In this document: piece after piece, positions 7,601 to 15,981 of the stretch
How positions within the stretch are numbered: position 1 is the stretch's first letter
Layout: each line of letters starts with the position of its first letter
Source of the DNA: an uncultured Eubacteriales bacterium
GTDB taxonomy: Bacteria; Bacillota; Clostridia; Lachnospirales; Lachnospiraceae
Reading direction: 5' to 3'
Length of the DNA stretch: 64,000 nucleotides
NCBI GenBank assembly: GCA_949294665.1
Contig: CASFID010000056.1
Coordinates: 1 to 64,000 of the forward strand
Program-made: the position numbers and the translations under genes
Notes under the pieces: model-generated
Seen by the model: the letters and a program-made list of their open reading frames with translations, nothing else
What the model was told of the DNA's origin: nothing
Database searches by the model: none

Positions 7601-9573
7601 CGGGACAGGTGACAGAGATCTGTATGATAGCGCCCACGGACGAGCTTCTCAGAAAAAGCGAGAAGATCATACAGAAGTACAACAAGAATATAAATGTGTA
7701 TCAGGGCTCTCTGAAAAATGCCAGAGAGGTGGCGGCCGGCCTGCTGGCGCATGGCGCTCAGGTGTTTATCAGCCGAAGAGGGACCAAAAGGATCATTGAA
7801 AAAGAGTTCCCGGTGCAGGTGGTTGATATCGGGCTTACACTGGCCGACTATATACCGGCGATAGAGGAAGCGGCAAAAGTTAAGGGGCGCGTAGCCTTCT
7901 TTTCCTATGGGGCGATCACGGAAGACGTAAAAACGATGTGCCATATGTTGAAGATCGACGCGCTGTACTATTCGTTTAAAAATCTGCAGGACTGCCGGAG
8001 AGTCGTGGAAGAAGCGGACGCAGCCGGTGCGGGTATGGGGATCGGCGGCGCAGATACAGCTCCGATAGCGGAGGAAAAAGGTCTGCGTCATCTGGTGGTG
8101 GAAAATTCCGAAGAGTCTCTGATGCGTGCGATCGAGAGCGCGGAACAACTTTTGGCTGTCAAAAAGAAAGAGAGGCAGAAGAGAAAACAGCTGAAGCTTC
8201 AAATGGAGAGATACAAGCTGATCTTTAATTATACACATGATGCGATCATTGCGATCAACCCTGACGGTGAGATCGATGTGATCAACCGCGAGGCCAGGAA
8301 AATACTGGGGCAAGGCCGCAGGGACAGAGAAAATATCGACGCGGTAGCGGACAAAGTCGTGCAGGACACCCGGATGAAAGAAGTGCTCCGCACAGGGAAA
8401 AACGAGCTCAATCAGCTTATGAGCATGAATGGAACGCTTGTGTCGGCAAACCGTATGCCGATCATCGTAGACGGTAAGACGGAGGGCGTGGTTGCGACTT
8501 TTCAGGACGTCAAAGCGCTGCAGGACAGTGAGCAGAAGATCCGTATCAAGCTACATCAGAAAGGGCTTGTGGCCAGATATCATTTTGAAGACATCATAGG
8601 CTCTTCCAGGGTGATGAAGGACAATATCGGGCTTGCGAGAAAGTTTGCGAAATCAGATGCTACGATCTTGATCCAGGGAGAGACGGGGACCGGCAAGGAG
8701 TTGTTTGCACAGAGCATCCACAATGCAAGCACCAGAGCGGGCGGACCTTTTGTCGCAGTCAACTGTGGAGCATTTCCCAGAAATCTTCTGGAGGAGGAGC
8801 TCTTCGGCTATGTAGAGGGAGCGTTCACCGGCGCGAGCAAAGGCGGAAAGATGGGACTTTTCGAGATGGCGCACAGGGGAACGATCTTTCTGGATGAGAT
8901 CGGGGAGATGCCGCCGGAGACGCAGGTGCAGCTCCTAAGAGTGCTGCAGGAGAAAGAAATCCGCAGGATCGGAAGCGACAGAGTAACTCCTGTGGACATA
9001 CGTGTCATAACCGCGACGAACCGAAATCTGAGCGACGGGATCCGGCAGGGAAAGTTCAGGGAAGATCTGTATTACCGTCTGAATGTCCTGAATATAAAAA
9101 TCCCGGCTCTGCGGGAGAGAGAGGATGACGCAGCTCTTTTGGGGCTTTATTTATATGAACAGTACAGAGGCACGCCTGACAGGGAAGAAAAGGAGTTTGT
9201 CCGTCATATCGTAGAGCGGCTGCGGGGATATGAATGGCCGGGAAACGTAAGAGAACTGGGCAATCTGATGGAACGGCTCTATGTGCTGCTCTCGCAGGGA
9301 GAAAAGAAGGAGTTTGTGGAGGAATATATCTTCTCGTTCCTGAGCAGCTCTGCGGGTGCGGAGCGCGCTGAGGCAGAGGAACAGACGGAAACAACCGGGA
9401 AAGTTTCAGTCAGGGCGGAAGAATCGGGAAGGCTGGATGAATGGGAAAAGAAAAACATTCTGTCGGAACTGAAAAAACACAATCTGGAAACAGGAAAGAC
9501 AGCGGAGGCTCTCGGGATCAGCAGAAGTACGCTCTGGCGGAAGCTAAAGAAATATGGCATCGAAATCAGGTGA
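7597..9573 (+). CDS. Sigma-54-dependent enhancer-binding activator (PrpR_N-PAS-AAA+-Fis HTH)
   Basis: The product has 658 residues. Domains in order: a PrpR_N-type ligand-sensing domain (about 1-185), a coiled linker, a PAS domain (about 205-310; LIFNYTHDAIIAINPDGEI), an AAA+ ATPase (about 330-565) with Walker A GETGTGKE near 361-368 and the sigma-54 contact loop GAFTGA near 408-413, and a C-terminal Fis-type helix-turn-helix (NLETGKTAEALGISRSTLWRKLK). PrpR_N domains sense small acids or their CoA/methylcitrate derivatives. The gene overlaps rpoN by 4 bp. The TGAAAC array that probably binds its HTH starts at its own stop codon. It most likely activates the two units downstream. Confidence 0.9.
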   Translation: MTGQVTEICMIAPTDELLRKSEKIIQKYNKNINVYQGSLKNAREVAAGLLAHGAQVFISRRGTKRIIEKEFPVQVVDIGLTLADYIPAIEEAAKVKGRVAFFSYGAITEDVKTMCHMLKIDALYYSFKNLQDCRRVVEEADAAGAGMGIGGADTAPIAEEKGLRHLVVENSEESLMRAIESAEQLLAVKKKERQKRKQLKLQMERYKLIFNYTHDAIIAINPDGEIDVINREARKILGQGRRDRENIDAVADKVVQDTRMKEVLRTGKNELNQLMSMNGTLVSANRMPIIVDGKTEGVVATFQDVKALQDSEQKIRIKLHQKGLVARYHFEDIIGSSRVMKDNIGLARKFAKSDATILIQGETGTGKELFAQSIHNASTRAGGPFVAVNCGAFPRNLLEEELFGYVEGAFTGASKGGKMGLFEMAHRGTIFLDEIGEMPPETQVQLLRVLQEKEIRRIGSDRVTPVDIRVITATNRNLSDGIRQGKFREDLYYRLNVLNIKIPALREREDDAALLGLYLYEQYRGTPDREEKEFVRHIVERLRGYEWPGNVRELGNLMERLYVLLSQGEKKEFVEEYIFSFLSSSAGAERAEAEEQTETTGKVSVRAEESGRLDEWEKKNILSELKKHNLETGKTAEALGISRSTLWRKLKKYGIEIR

Positions 9574-9606
9574 AACATTCTAAAACAAAATAAAACATAT
9601 AAAAAC
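9571..9606 (+). promoter_or_regulatory. 10-bp-phased TGAAAC-like array (candidate enhancer, upstream unit)
   Basis: TGAAAC (9571), TAAAAC (9581), TAAAAC (9591) and AAAAAC (9601) recur at exactly 10-base intervals, beginning at the stop codon of the activator gene. The array lies about 158 bases upstream of the TTGGCAC element at 9729, a distance typical for enhancer sites of sigma-54 activators. A matching and better conserved array lies at 12490. Confidence 0.6.
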
Positions 9607-9608
9607 AA

Positions 9609-9677
9609 TTGGGGGATTTTATCTGCCGGCAGGATCTGAGACAGGCCGGAAAATAAGATCCTTTTTTTGTCCCCCAA
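9609..9677 (+). terminator. Terminator hairpins between the activator gene and the hydrolase unit
   Basis: GGATCT (9632) pairs with AGATCC (9656), followed by seven Ts, giving a terminator for the rpoN-activator operon. An outer stem TTGGGGG (9609) with CCCCCAA (9671) encloses it. It lies between the candidate enhancer and the promoter. Confidence 0.6.
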
Positions 9678-9728
9678 AAGGCCTGAAATCAAAGCATTAA
9701 AAAAATAAGGAAAAGAAAAATAATACAA

Positions 9729-9756
9729 TTGGCACAATAATACTGATATATTGCTT
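9729..9756 (+). promoter_or_regulatory. Sigma-54-like promoter element with long spacing
   Basis: A perfect -24-type TTGGCAC (9729-9735) is followed after 15 bases by TTGCTT (9751). Canonical sigma-54 promoters have 5 bases between TGGCAC and TTGC, and the canonical position here reads TACT. The identical TTGGCAC-N15-TTGCTT arrangement precedes the gene at 12735, so the element is probably functional although its exact reading is unsettled. Confidence 0.5.
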
Positions 9757-9796
9757 AAAAATTAGTGTAAATACTACAAAGGAAGGAGAGAAGACT

Positions 9797-10636
9797 ATGA
9801 TTTTCTCAAAAAACAACTTTTTTGAGACAAGCGACGGGACGATCTTATACTACGAAGATCATGGCGAGGGAGATCCTATCCTGCTCCTCCATGGATTTTG
9901 CTGCAGCAGCCAGGTGTTCAAAAGGAACATTGAGGGACTGACCAGGAACAACAGGGTAGTGCTCCTTGATCTGCGTGGACACGGCGCAAGTTCCAAGACG
10001 CTGCAGGGAGTGACGATGCCCCGCATGGCCGAAGACGTCAAGGACCTTATCGAATATCTGAAACTTGAAGATGTTACATTGCTGGGATGGTCCATGGGCG
10101 GACAGGTAGCCCTGATGTACTGGCGGCTGTTTGGCGGATACGGTTATGTAAGGCGCCTTGGCATTCTTGATTCGACGTTATATCCGTTTTCTGATGACGA
10201 CTGGAACAGGCATGGAAACCGGAGCTACAACATGGACAAGGCAAACGACCGGCTGATCGCGATGCTTGAGGATCACGAGGCAGACGCGCGGGCAATGGTG
10301 GACGGGATGGTGACAGAGGGGACACCGGACGAGGACAGGGAGTGGATCAGAAAAGAGATCATGAAGACGCCCGCCTATATCGCGTTCAGTATCTACAGTG
10401 ATTTTCTGGGACGTGATTTTACGGATTATATTCCGGCAGTTACAGTGCCCATGCTGTTTATAGGGAGCAATTCACCGGCTGTAAAAGGTGAGGTCGCTAT
10501 GGATTACTATGTGAGCAGATGCAGGACTCAGTATGAACTGGTGAAGATAGGGGAGTCCGGACACTTCTTCTTTTATTTCTATCCGGACAGATTCAACCAG
10601 ATCGTACTCGACTTTATTGAAAAATACCCGGTATAA
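9797..10636 (+). CDS. Alpha/beta hydrolase
   Basis: This 279-residue serine hydrolase has the oxyanion-hole segment LLLHGFCCSSQVF, the nucleophile elbow GWSMGGQ, an Asp after the late strand (FIGSNSPAVKG region) and a C-terminal His (GESGHFFFYF). There is no signal peptide. Relatives include small-ester hydrolases and dehalogenase-like enzymes. It heads the first sigma-54-type unit, with two transporter genes directly downstream (15-base gap), so it probably hydrolyses the imported compound or a thioester made from it. The substrate is unknown. The ribosome site is GGAAGGAG. Confidence 0.8.
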   Translation: MIFSKNNFFETSDGTILYYEDHGEGDPILLLHGFCCSSQVFKRNIEGLTRNNRVVLLDLRGHGASSKTLQGVTMPRMAEDVKDLIEYLKLEDVTLLGWSMGGQVALMYWRLFGGYGYVRRLGILDSTLYPFSDDDWNRHGNRSYNMDKANDRLIAMLEDHEADARAMVDGMVTEGTPDEDREWIRKEIMKTPAYIAFSIYSDFLGRDFTDYIPAVTVPMLFIGSNSPAVKGEVAMDYYVSRCRTQYELVKIGESGHFFFYFYPDRFNQIVLDFIEKYPV

Positions 10637-10651
10637 AGGAGGAAGGCAGAT

Positions 10652-10957
10652 ATGAGCAATGAAAGAGATTTGGAAAGCAGAGATTATGATGTAAATGACA
10701 TCGTAGACGATAAGAGATTCATCAGATGTAAAACAGAGATGCGGATCGTCCTGCTCATGGGCGTGATCCAGATCGCGGTGGCAACAATCCTCGTATATAC
10801 GCTCAACGGCAATGGGCAGTGGTTCTGCGGCGTACCGATGTGGTACGGCGTGACGGCGGCATTTTTCTTCTGCATGTCCATCGCGTCGATCATAGTCGCC
10901 AAGGTTGTCATAAAGAATAATAAACTGGATGCAGTTGCAGATGATAAGGAGGTTTAA
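10652..10957 (+). CDS. Small two-helix membrane protein, YhdT-like transporter partner
   Basis: The product has 101 residues: an acidic N-terminus (about 30 residues) and two hydrophobic helices (VLLMGVIQIAVATILVYTL and GVTAAFFFCMSIASIIVAKV) joined by a GVPMWYGV loop. This resembles the DUF997/YhdT small subunit that is encoded next to sodium:solute symporters such as PanF. The symporter gene begins 2 bases after its stop, supporting a role as an accessory subunit of that transporter. The family match is by architecture and context, not by clear identity. Confidence 0.6.
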   Translation: MSNERDLESRDYDVNDIVDDKRFIRCKTEMRIVLLMGVIQIAVATILVYTLNGNGQWFCGVPMWYGVTAAFFFCMSIASIIVAKVVIKNNKLDAVADDKEV

Positions 10958-10959
10958 GT

Positions 10960-12489
10960 ATGGATTTAGGATTTACAGTATCGGCCAGTACACAGCGGAT
11001 GATCATTGTTGTGTTTATCATCTATTCGCTGGTCATCATGGGCCTGGGACTTTATGTGAAACTCGCATCGCGCAGGAGTTCAAATACAGATAAAGTAGCG
11101 GATTTCCTTACCGGAGGCGGCAATCTCGGCTCTCTGGCAGTCGGCCTGATCATGGTCACAAACATCATGTCCAGCGGCGGTATGGTAGGCGGACCGGGAC
11201 TCAGCTACGGGACCGGATTCATCTGGGCGTTATGTGTTTTCTGCAGTTTTATTAATATTTTCCTCTCGCTTGGCAGCGTGGGAAAGAAAATGTCCATCAT
11301 GGGACGCAGGACAGGAGCTCAGACAGTGCTCCAGCTTTTCCGTCACAGATATCAGTCGAAAGCATTTTCAACGATCCTCGGCCTGTGCTTTATTATCTTC
11401 CTGATCCCGTACGCAGGCAGCCAGTTCATCGGAGGAGGAAGACTTTTTGCTGCGGTAACCGGGCTGGACTATAAGGTAGGAGTATTTTTATTTGCGATAG
11501 TAACGCTTCTCTACACGCTGACCGGAGGAATCAAGTCCCTCTCCAAGATCGCGATAGTACAGGGAGCGATCATGATATTCTCTGTGCTGGCTATCTTCAT
11601 CGCGACGGGCGGAGAGCTGTTCCGGCAGTTTGGAAGTATCCAGTCGGCGATGGAATTTGTACAGGAGACTAATCCGCTTCTCTTTGACGCGAGCACATAC
11701 GCCCCGCTTGTATTTATCGGTACATGCTGTATTCAGAGTTTCGCTCTGATCCCGCTTCCGCATGCGCTGATGGGTACGTTTACATACAACAATTCAAAGA
11801 CGTTGAAAAATGCGATCGTAGTCGGTATCCTTGGCTATACGATCATCCAGTTTACAATGTCGGGCATCGGACCGCTTGCATATGCGGTAAATCCGAATGT
11901 AACACAGGGAGACTACGTGATCCCGATGCTTCTGTCGACGCTTCTTCCGCCGGCGCTGGGCGGTGTGGTCATCGCAGGAGCGGTTGCGGCGATCCAGTCT
12001 ACAGTTGCGGCGTTCTTTATCATTATCGCGTCAACGATCGTAAAGGATCTGTACAAAACACTGTTTAAGCCGGATCTCTCTGCAGAACAGGAAAACAAAG
12101 GCAATATGGTGTTTACAGTGATCGCGGCAGTTGTAGCCATTGCTATGGCCCTGTTCCCGAATGATTATCTCCAGGTGATCGTAAACTTTGCCATCGGAGG
12201 ACTGGCAGCGGGATTCTTCTTCCCTCTGTTCCTGGGACTGTACTGGAAAAAGGCCACCCCGGCTGCGGCGATCGCGGGTACGCTTTCGGGTACGATCGTT
12301 TATATAGCGGCAACAGTGGTCGATGCTCCGATCCATCCGATCCTCCTTGCGTTTGCGGTTTCAGGGATTCTGATGGTCGCGCTCAGTTATGTGACGCCTA
12401 AAGTAAAGCGGGGAGTATTCGAGGTCTGGTTTGGCGAGACGTATGATGAGAAATATGCAAAGATGGAAGTGCCGCCGATCGGACAATGA
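10960..12489 (+). CDS. Sodium:solute symporter (SSS family)
   Basis: This 509-residue integral membrane protein has about 13 hydrophobic helices. SSS features include the early LTGGGNLGSLAVGLIM segment, the GGMVGGPGLSYGTGF helix, YTLTGGIKSLSKIAIVQG (the family's TGG...A...D/Q region) and IQSTVAAFFIIIASTIVKDLY. Members import organic acids, amino acids or vitamins with Na+. Nearby hydrolase, CoA-transferase and lyase genes point to an organic acid substrate. It forms an operon with the small membrane protein upstream; the following gene has its own promoter behind a terminator. Confidence 0.85.
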   Translation: MDLGFTVSASTQRMIIVVFIIYSLVIMGLGLYVKLASRRSSNTDKVADFLTGGGNLGSLAVGLIMVTNIMSSGGMVGGPGLSYGTGFIWALCVFCSFINIFLSLGSVGKKMSIMGRRTGAQTVLQLFRHRYQSKAFSTILGLCFIIFLIPYAGSQFIGGGRLFAAVTGLDYKVGVFLFAIVTLLYTLTGGIKSLSKIAIVQGAIMIFSVLAIFIATGGELFRQFGSIQSAMEFVQETNPLLFDASTYAPLVFIGTCCIQSFALIPLPHALMGTFTYNNSKTLKNAIVVGILGYTIIQFTMSGIGPLAYAVNPNVTQGDYVIPMLLSTLLPPALGGVVIAGAVAAIQSTVAAFFIIIASTIVKDLYKTLFKPDLSAEQENKGNMVFTVIAAVVAIAMALFPNDYLQVIVNFAIGGLAAGFFFPLFLGLYWKKATPAAAIAGTLSGTIVYIAATVVDAPIHPILLAFAVSGILMVALSYVTPKVKRGVFEVWFGETYDEKYAKMEVPPIGQ

Positions 12490-12526
12490 TGAAACAAGAT
12501 GAAACGTTGTGAAACAGAAATGAATC
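12490..12526 (+). promoter_or_regulatory. 10-bp-phased TGAAAC array (candidate enhancer, downstream unit)
   Basis: TGAAAC occurs at 12490, 12500 and 12510, exactly 10 bases apart, with TGAATC at 12521. It starts immediately after the symporter stop codon and lies about 173 bases before the TTGGCAC element at 12663. It matches the array at 9571 and is probably the binding site of the PrpR-type activator. Confidence 0.65.
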
Positions 12527-12541
12527 ACAGATAGCATACTG

Positions 12542-12592
12542 GCTTCCGGGCAGAGGAACTTTTATAAGAAGAATCCTGCCCGGGAGCTTTTT
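12542..12592 (+). terminator. Strong Rho-independent terminator after the symporter gene
   Basis: GCTTCCGGGCAGAGGA pairs with TCCTGCCCGGGAGC (one mismatch, one bulge), followed by TTTTTA. It ends the first transport unit and lies between the enhancer array and the next promoter. Confidence 0.9.
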
Positions 12593-12662
12593 ATGTGAAT
12601 CTGTAGAAAAACACGGCAGAAATCCATATCAGCTGCGCCTGAAAAAAAGAAAATTTTCGGGA

Positions 12663-12690
12663 TTGGCACGTAGGACGAAAATAATTGCTT
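12663..12690 (+). promoter_or_regulatory. Sigma-54-like promoter element with long spacing
   Basis: TTGGCACG (12663) is followed by TTGCTT (12685), with 15 bases between TTGGCAC and TTGCTT, the same spacing as at 9729. At the canonical N5 spacing the bases are ACGA, not TTGC. It lies 45 bases before the CoA-transferase start codon. Confidence 0.5.
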
Positions 12691-12734
12691 TTATCATATC
12701 AGTATAAAAACTAAATCAGAAAGAAGGTAAAGAT

Positions 12735-13928
12735 ATGAAGGGTAAAGGACTGTTGGACGGAGTAAAGGTATTAGATCTTACCAGAGTGCTGGCCGGTCTC
12801 TACTGCGGAATGATGCTGGCTGATATGGGGGCGGACGTCATCAAGATCGAGATGCCCGGAAGAGGGGATGACGCGAGAAGAAACGCGCCTATAGTAAATG
12901 GTGAGAGCGCATATTTTATGAATCTGAATCGCAACAAACGGGGAATGACTCTGAATCTGAAGAGCGAAAAAGGAAAAGAGATATTTCGGAAACTGGCGGC
13001 AAAGGCGGATATCGTGCTGGAGAACTTCCGGCCGGGAGTTATGGAAAAGCTCGGGCTGGGATATGACGAACTGAGGAAGATCAATCCGGCGATCGTATAC
13101 GGCGCCGTATCGGGATTCGGACATTACGGACCGTATTCGCAGAGGGCCGGATATGATATCATCGGTCAGGCTATGAGCGGACTTATGAGTACGACAGGAT
13201 GGCCGGACAGTCCGCCGACGCGTACAGGCACGGCTATCTCAGACGTTATGGGTGGCGCGAGCTGCTGTATCGGTGTTCTGGCAGCTTATGTAAACCGCCT
13301 TAAGACCGGGATCGGGGATAAAGTAGATGTAGCGCTTGTAGATTCCATGGTATCTTCTCTGGAGATCATTAATATGATCTACCTCTGCACAGGGCGCATC
13401 CCGAGCAGGATCGGAAACCGCTACGAGGCGATCTATCCGTATGATTCGTTCCATGCAAAGGACGGAATGGTCATCATCGCCTGCGGCAACGACAAACTTT
13501 ACAATATCCTAAAAGAGATATTAAAACTTCCGGGAATGGATGATGAAATGTTTGCGACCAATATTGACCGTGTGAAGAATCACGCGCCGTTAAAAGAGAT
13601 CATCGAGAAGTGGACAAGAGAGCGGAATATCGACGATATCGTCGACTGTCTGCTGGCAGCAGGGATACCGTCAAGTCCGGTCAATACGATCGACAGAGTC
13701 GCCAGGGATCCGCATATTGCCGGAGCCCGCGAGATGTTTGTGGATCTGGAGCATCCGGTGGCAGGCAAGATGAAAGTTACAGGAAACCAGCTCAAATTTA
13801 CAAACAAGAAGATTGAGATCGACACACCGGCTCCGCTTCTCGGGCAGCATACAGAGCAGATCGTCGTGCAGGAGCTCGGCGTCTCGGAGGAAGAGTATGA
13901 AAGTATGAAAGAAGAAGGAGTATTCTGA
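12735..13928 (+). CDS. Family III CoA-transferase (CaiB/BaiF type)
   Basis: This 397-residue enzyme moves CoA between carboxylic acids. N-terminal family sequence is clear (LDGVKVLDLTRVLAGLYCGMML, ADMGADVIKIE, GDDARRN). The segment RTGTAISDVMGG near residues 160-170 contains the Asp that forms the acyl-anhydride intermediate in this family. The C-terminal half has the expected PLLGQHTEQI motif. It heads a three-gene unit with an HMG-CoA-lyase-like enzyme and a D-2-hydroxyacid dehydrogenase, so it probably activates the imported acid as a CoA thioester. The substrate is not deducible. Confidence 0.88.
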   Translation: MKGKGLLDGVKVLDLTRVLAGLYCGMMLADMGADVIKIEMPGRGDDARRNAPIVNGESAYFMNLNRNKRGMTLNLKSEKGKEIFRKLAAKADIVLENFRPGVMEKLGLGYDELRKINPAIVYGAVSGFGHYGPYSQRAGYDIIGQAMSGLMSTTGWPDSPPTRTGTAISDVMGGASCCIGVLAAYVNRLKTGIGDKVDVALVDSMVSSLEIINMIYLCTGRIPSRIGNRYEAIYPYDSFHAKDGMVIIACGNDKLYNILKEILKLPGMDDEMFATNIDRVKNHAPLKEIIEKWTRERNIDDIVDCLLAAGIPSSPVNTIDRVARDPHIAGAREMFVDLEHPVAGKMKVTGNQLKFTNKKIEIDTPAPLLGQHTEQIVVQELGVSEEEYESMKEEGVF

Positions 13929-13942
13929 GAAAGGAGCGCAAG

Positions 13943-14851
13943 ATGATAAAAAAGGCGAGTGTAGTGGAGATCGGACCAAGAGACGGTTTCCAGAACGTAA
14001 AAGAATTCATACCGACGGAGATCAAGCTGAACATCATAGACGGCCTCGTAAAGTCGGGATATAAAAAAATACAGATGGGATCTTTTGTAAGTCCGAAAGC
14101 GATCCCCCAGATGAGAGACAGCGGGGAAATAGCGCAGATCGTACTTGAGAGATATCCGAACGTAGACTTCTTCGCCCTCGTACCGAATCTGTACGGCGCG
14201 AAAGCAGCGGTGAAAGCGGGATTAAAAGAAATAGCGCCGGTAATGTCGCTGAGTGAATCTCACAACATGGCCAATGTAAAGAGAACATGCGCACAGTCGA
14301 TCGAGGAGATCAGAAAAATACGGGAAGAGCTTCCCGACGTAAAGATCACGCAGGATATCGCCACTGTCTTCGGATGCCCGTTTGAAGGCGAGATGTCAGT
14401 GGACGCCCTGGTAGAAATGATCGGAAAACTAAGAGATATCGGGATCCACGCGTTTACACTGTGCGATACAGTAGGAATGGCCTATCCCACTCTGGTTGAA
14501 AAAGTATTCCGGACGGTAAAAAAAGCGTTTCCCGGCGATGAATTTAACGTACATATCCATGATACAAGAAACATGGGGATCCTGAACAGTTATATCGCAC
14601 TTGAAAACGGCGTCGACAGCGTCCAGGCGGCGGTAGGCGGACTCGGGGGCTGTCCGTTCGCTCCGGGAGCAAGTGGAAATACATCCAGCGAAGATCTGGT
14701 ATATATGCTGAATAAATGCGGCTGCGAGACAGGGATCGATTTTGAACAGTTGTTGAAAACCGCCAAATATACAAAGTCTGTGATCGACGGAAATTTCAGC
14801 GGGCATCACATCAATATCCCGGAAAAGCCGTGTGTCGTAACTCAGGAATAA
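13943..14851 (+). CDS. Hydroxymethylglutaryl-CoA lyase-like enzyme
   Basis: The product has 302 residues with a TIM-barrel HMGL-like fold. It carries VEIGPRDGFQN (metal-binding Asp and catalytic Arg), the HxH metal ligands in VHIHDTRNMG, and the loop GGLGGCPFAPGASGNTSSED with the active-site Cys. Characterised members split HMG-CoA into acetyl-CoA and acetoacetate; relatives cleave other 3-hydroxyacyl-CoAs. It is 14 bases after the CoA-transferase gene and 25 bases before the dehydrogenase gene. The neighbouring 2-hydroxyacid dehydrogenase suggests a 2-oxo acid product, which would mean a substrate other than HMG-CoA (inference). Confidence 0.85.
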   Translation: MIKKASVVEIGPRDGFQNVKEFIPTEIKLNIIDGLVKSGYKKIQMGSFVSPKAIPQMRDSGEIAQIVLERYPNVDFFALVPNLYGAKAAVKAGLKEIAPVMSLSESHNMANVKRTCAQSIEEIRKIREELPDVKITQDIATVFGCPFEGEMSVDALVEMIGKLRDIGIHAFTLCDTVGMAYPTLVEKVFRTVKKAFPGDEFNVHIHDTRNMGILNSYIALENGVDSVQAAVGGLGGCPFAPGASGNTSSEDLVYMLNKCGCETGIDFEQLLKTAKYTKSVIDGNFSGHHINIPEKPCVVTQE

Positions 14852-14876
14852 ACGAATCAAAAAGGAGGACGCGCTA

Positions 14877-15842
14877 ATGAAGATCGTAGTTTTAGACGGA
14901 TATACATTAAATCCCGGCGACATAAGCTGGGAGGGGCTCGAACGGCTAGGGGAGCTCAAGGTTTATGACAGGACGGATATCAGTGATGAGGACGGGATCA
15001 TAGATAGGATCGGAGACGCGGAGGCTGTATTTACGAATAAGACGCCGCTCTCAGCCAGAGTATTTGAAAGCTGTGATAAGATAAAGTTTGTCGGAGTTCT
15101 TGCCACAGGATACAATATCGTCGACACAGAAGCGGCAAAGAAGAGGAATATTCCCGTATCCAATATCCCTACGTACGGCACGGATGCCGTAGGACAGTTT
15201 GCCATTGCACTGCTTCTGGAGATCTGTCTTAGGATCGGGCATCATGATAAAGCGGTCCACGACGGCGCCTGGGAGAACTGTAAGGACTGGTGTTTCTGGG
15301 ATTATCCTCTGATCGAGCTGTCCGGAAAGACGATGGGGATCATCGGCTTCGGCAGGATAGGGCAGGCCACGGGACGGATCGCGAAAGCGCTTGGCATGAA
15401 AGTGCTGGCCAACGACGAGCATCCAAATGAAAGCGGAAAAGAGATCGCCGATTATGTCACAAAGGACGAACTTTTCGAGAGGGCAGACGTTATCGCACTC
15501 CATTGTCCGCTTTTCGAGTCGACGAAAGGGCTGGTCTGCAAGAAGAATATCGACAGGATGAAAGACGGGGTTATCATCCTGAATAATTCAAGAGGGCCTC
15601 TCGTAGTAGAGCAGGATCTTGCGGACGCGCTGAACAGTGGAAAAGTCTATGCCGCCGGGCTGGATGTTGTGTCCACAGAGCCGATCAGAGGAGATAATCC
15701 GCTCCTCAAAGCGAAGAACTGTATTATCACTCCGCATATGTCGTGTGGAGCGAAAGAAAGCCGGGAAAGACTGATGGGTATAGCAGTCTCCAACCTGGAA
15801 GCATTTCTGGAGGGGGAACCCGCCAATGTGGTAAATAAATAA
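14877..15842 (+). CDS. D-2-hydroxyacid dehydrogenase (NAD-dependent)
   Basis: This 321-residue oxidoreductase has a Rossmann core GKTMGIIGFGRIGQATGRIA near residues 147-166 with an acidic residue at the end of the second strand (VLANDEHP), indicating NAD over NADP. The catalytic Arg lies in NNSRGPLV, the Glu in the VVSTEPI region and the His in TPHMSCGAKES. The group includes glycerate dehydrogenase and hydroxypyruvate reductase; it interconverts 2-oxo acids and D-2-hydroxy acids. It is last in the lyase unit and may reduce the keto acid released by the lyase. The ribosome site is AAAGGAGG. Confidence 0.88.
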   Translation: MKIVVLDGYTLNPGDISWEGLERLGELKVYDRTDISDEDGIIDRIGDAEAVFTNKTPLSARVFESCDKIKFVGVLATGYNIVDTEAAKKRNIPVSNIPTYGTDAVGQFAIALLLEICLRIGHHDKAVHDGAWENCKDWCFWDYPLIELSGKTMGIIGFGRIGQATGRIAKALGMKVLANDEHPNESGKEIADYVTKDELFERADVIALHCPLFESTKGLVCKKNIDRMKDGVIILNNSRGPLVVEQDLADALNSGKVYAAGLDVVSTEPIRGDNPLLKAKNCIITPHMSCGAKESRERLMGIAVSNLEAFLEGEPANVVNK

Positions 15843-15859
15843 AGTCATGATTACTTCAG

Positions 15860-15901
15860 GAAAGGGCCTGCAGCCGGCGTCAGTCGACAACAGGCCCTTT
15901 C
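15860..15901 (+). terminator. GC-rich hairpin ending the lyase unit
   Basis: GAAAGGGCCTG pairs perfectly with CAGGCCCTTTC around a 20-base loop, 18 bases after the dehydrogenase stop. The following sequence is T/C-rich rather than a pure T run. Confidence 0.7.
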
Positions 15902-15918
15902 TCTCAGGCCCTTTCTCT
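15891..15918. repeat. 14-bp tandem repeat over the terminator arm
   Basis: CAGGCCCTTTCTCT occurs twice head to tail (15891 and 15905) with a degraded third copy starting CAGGCTTCTTCTCC. The first copy forms the right arm of the terminator hairpin. Probably slippage duplication. Confidence 0.8.
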
Positions 15919-15981
15919 CAGGCTTCTTCTCCTCCCGACTTCTTTTGCCCGGCTCCCGGGGAGAGGACAGAGGGGCGGGGA

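Noticed and set aside
7486-8313. 275-codon minus-strand frame opposite rpoN and the activator
   Set aside because: Antisense to well-supported genes, no recognisable protein.
15891-15925. Tandem repeats as a CRISPR or mobile-element signal
   Set aside because: Only two full 14-bp units without spacers; explained by slippage at a terminator.
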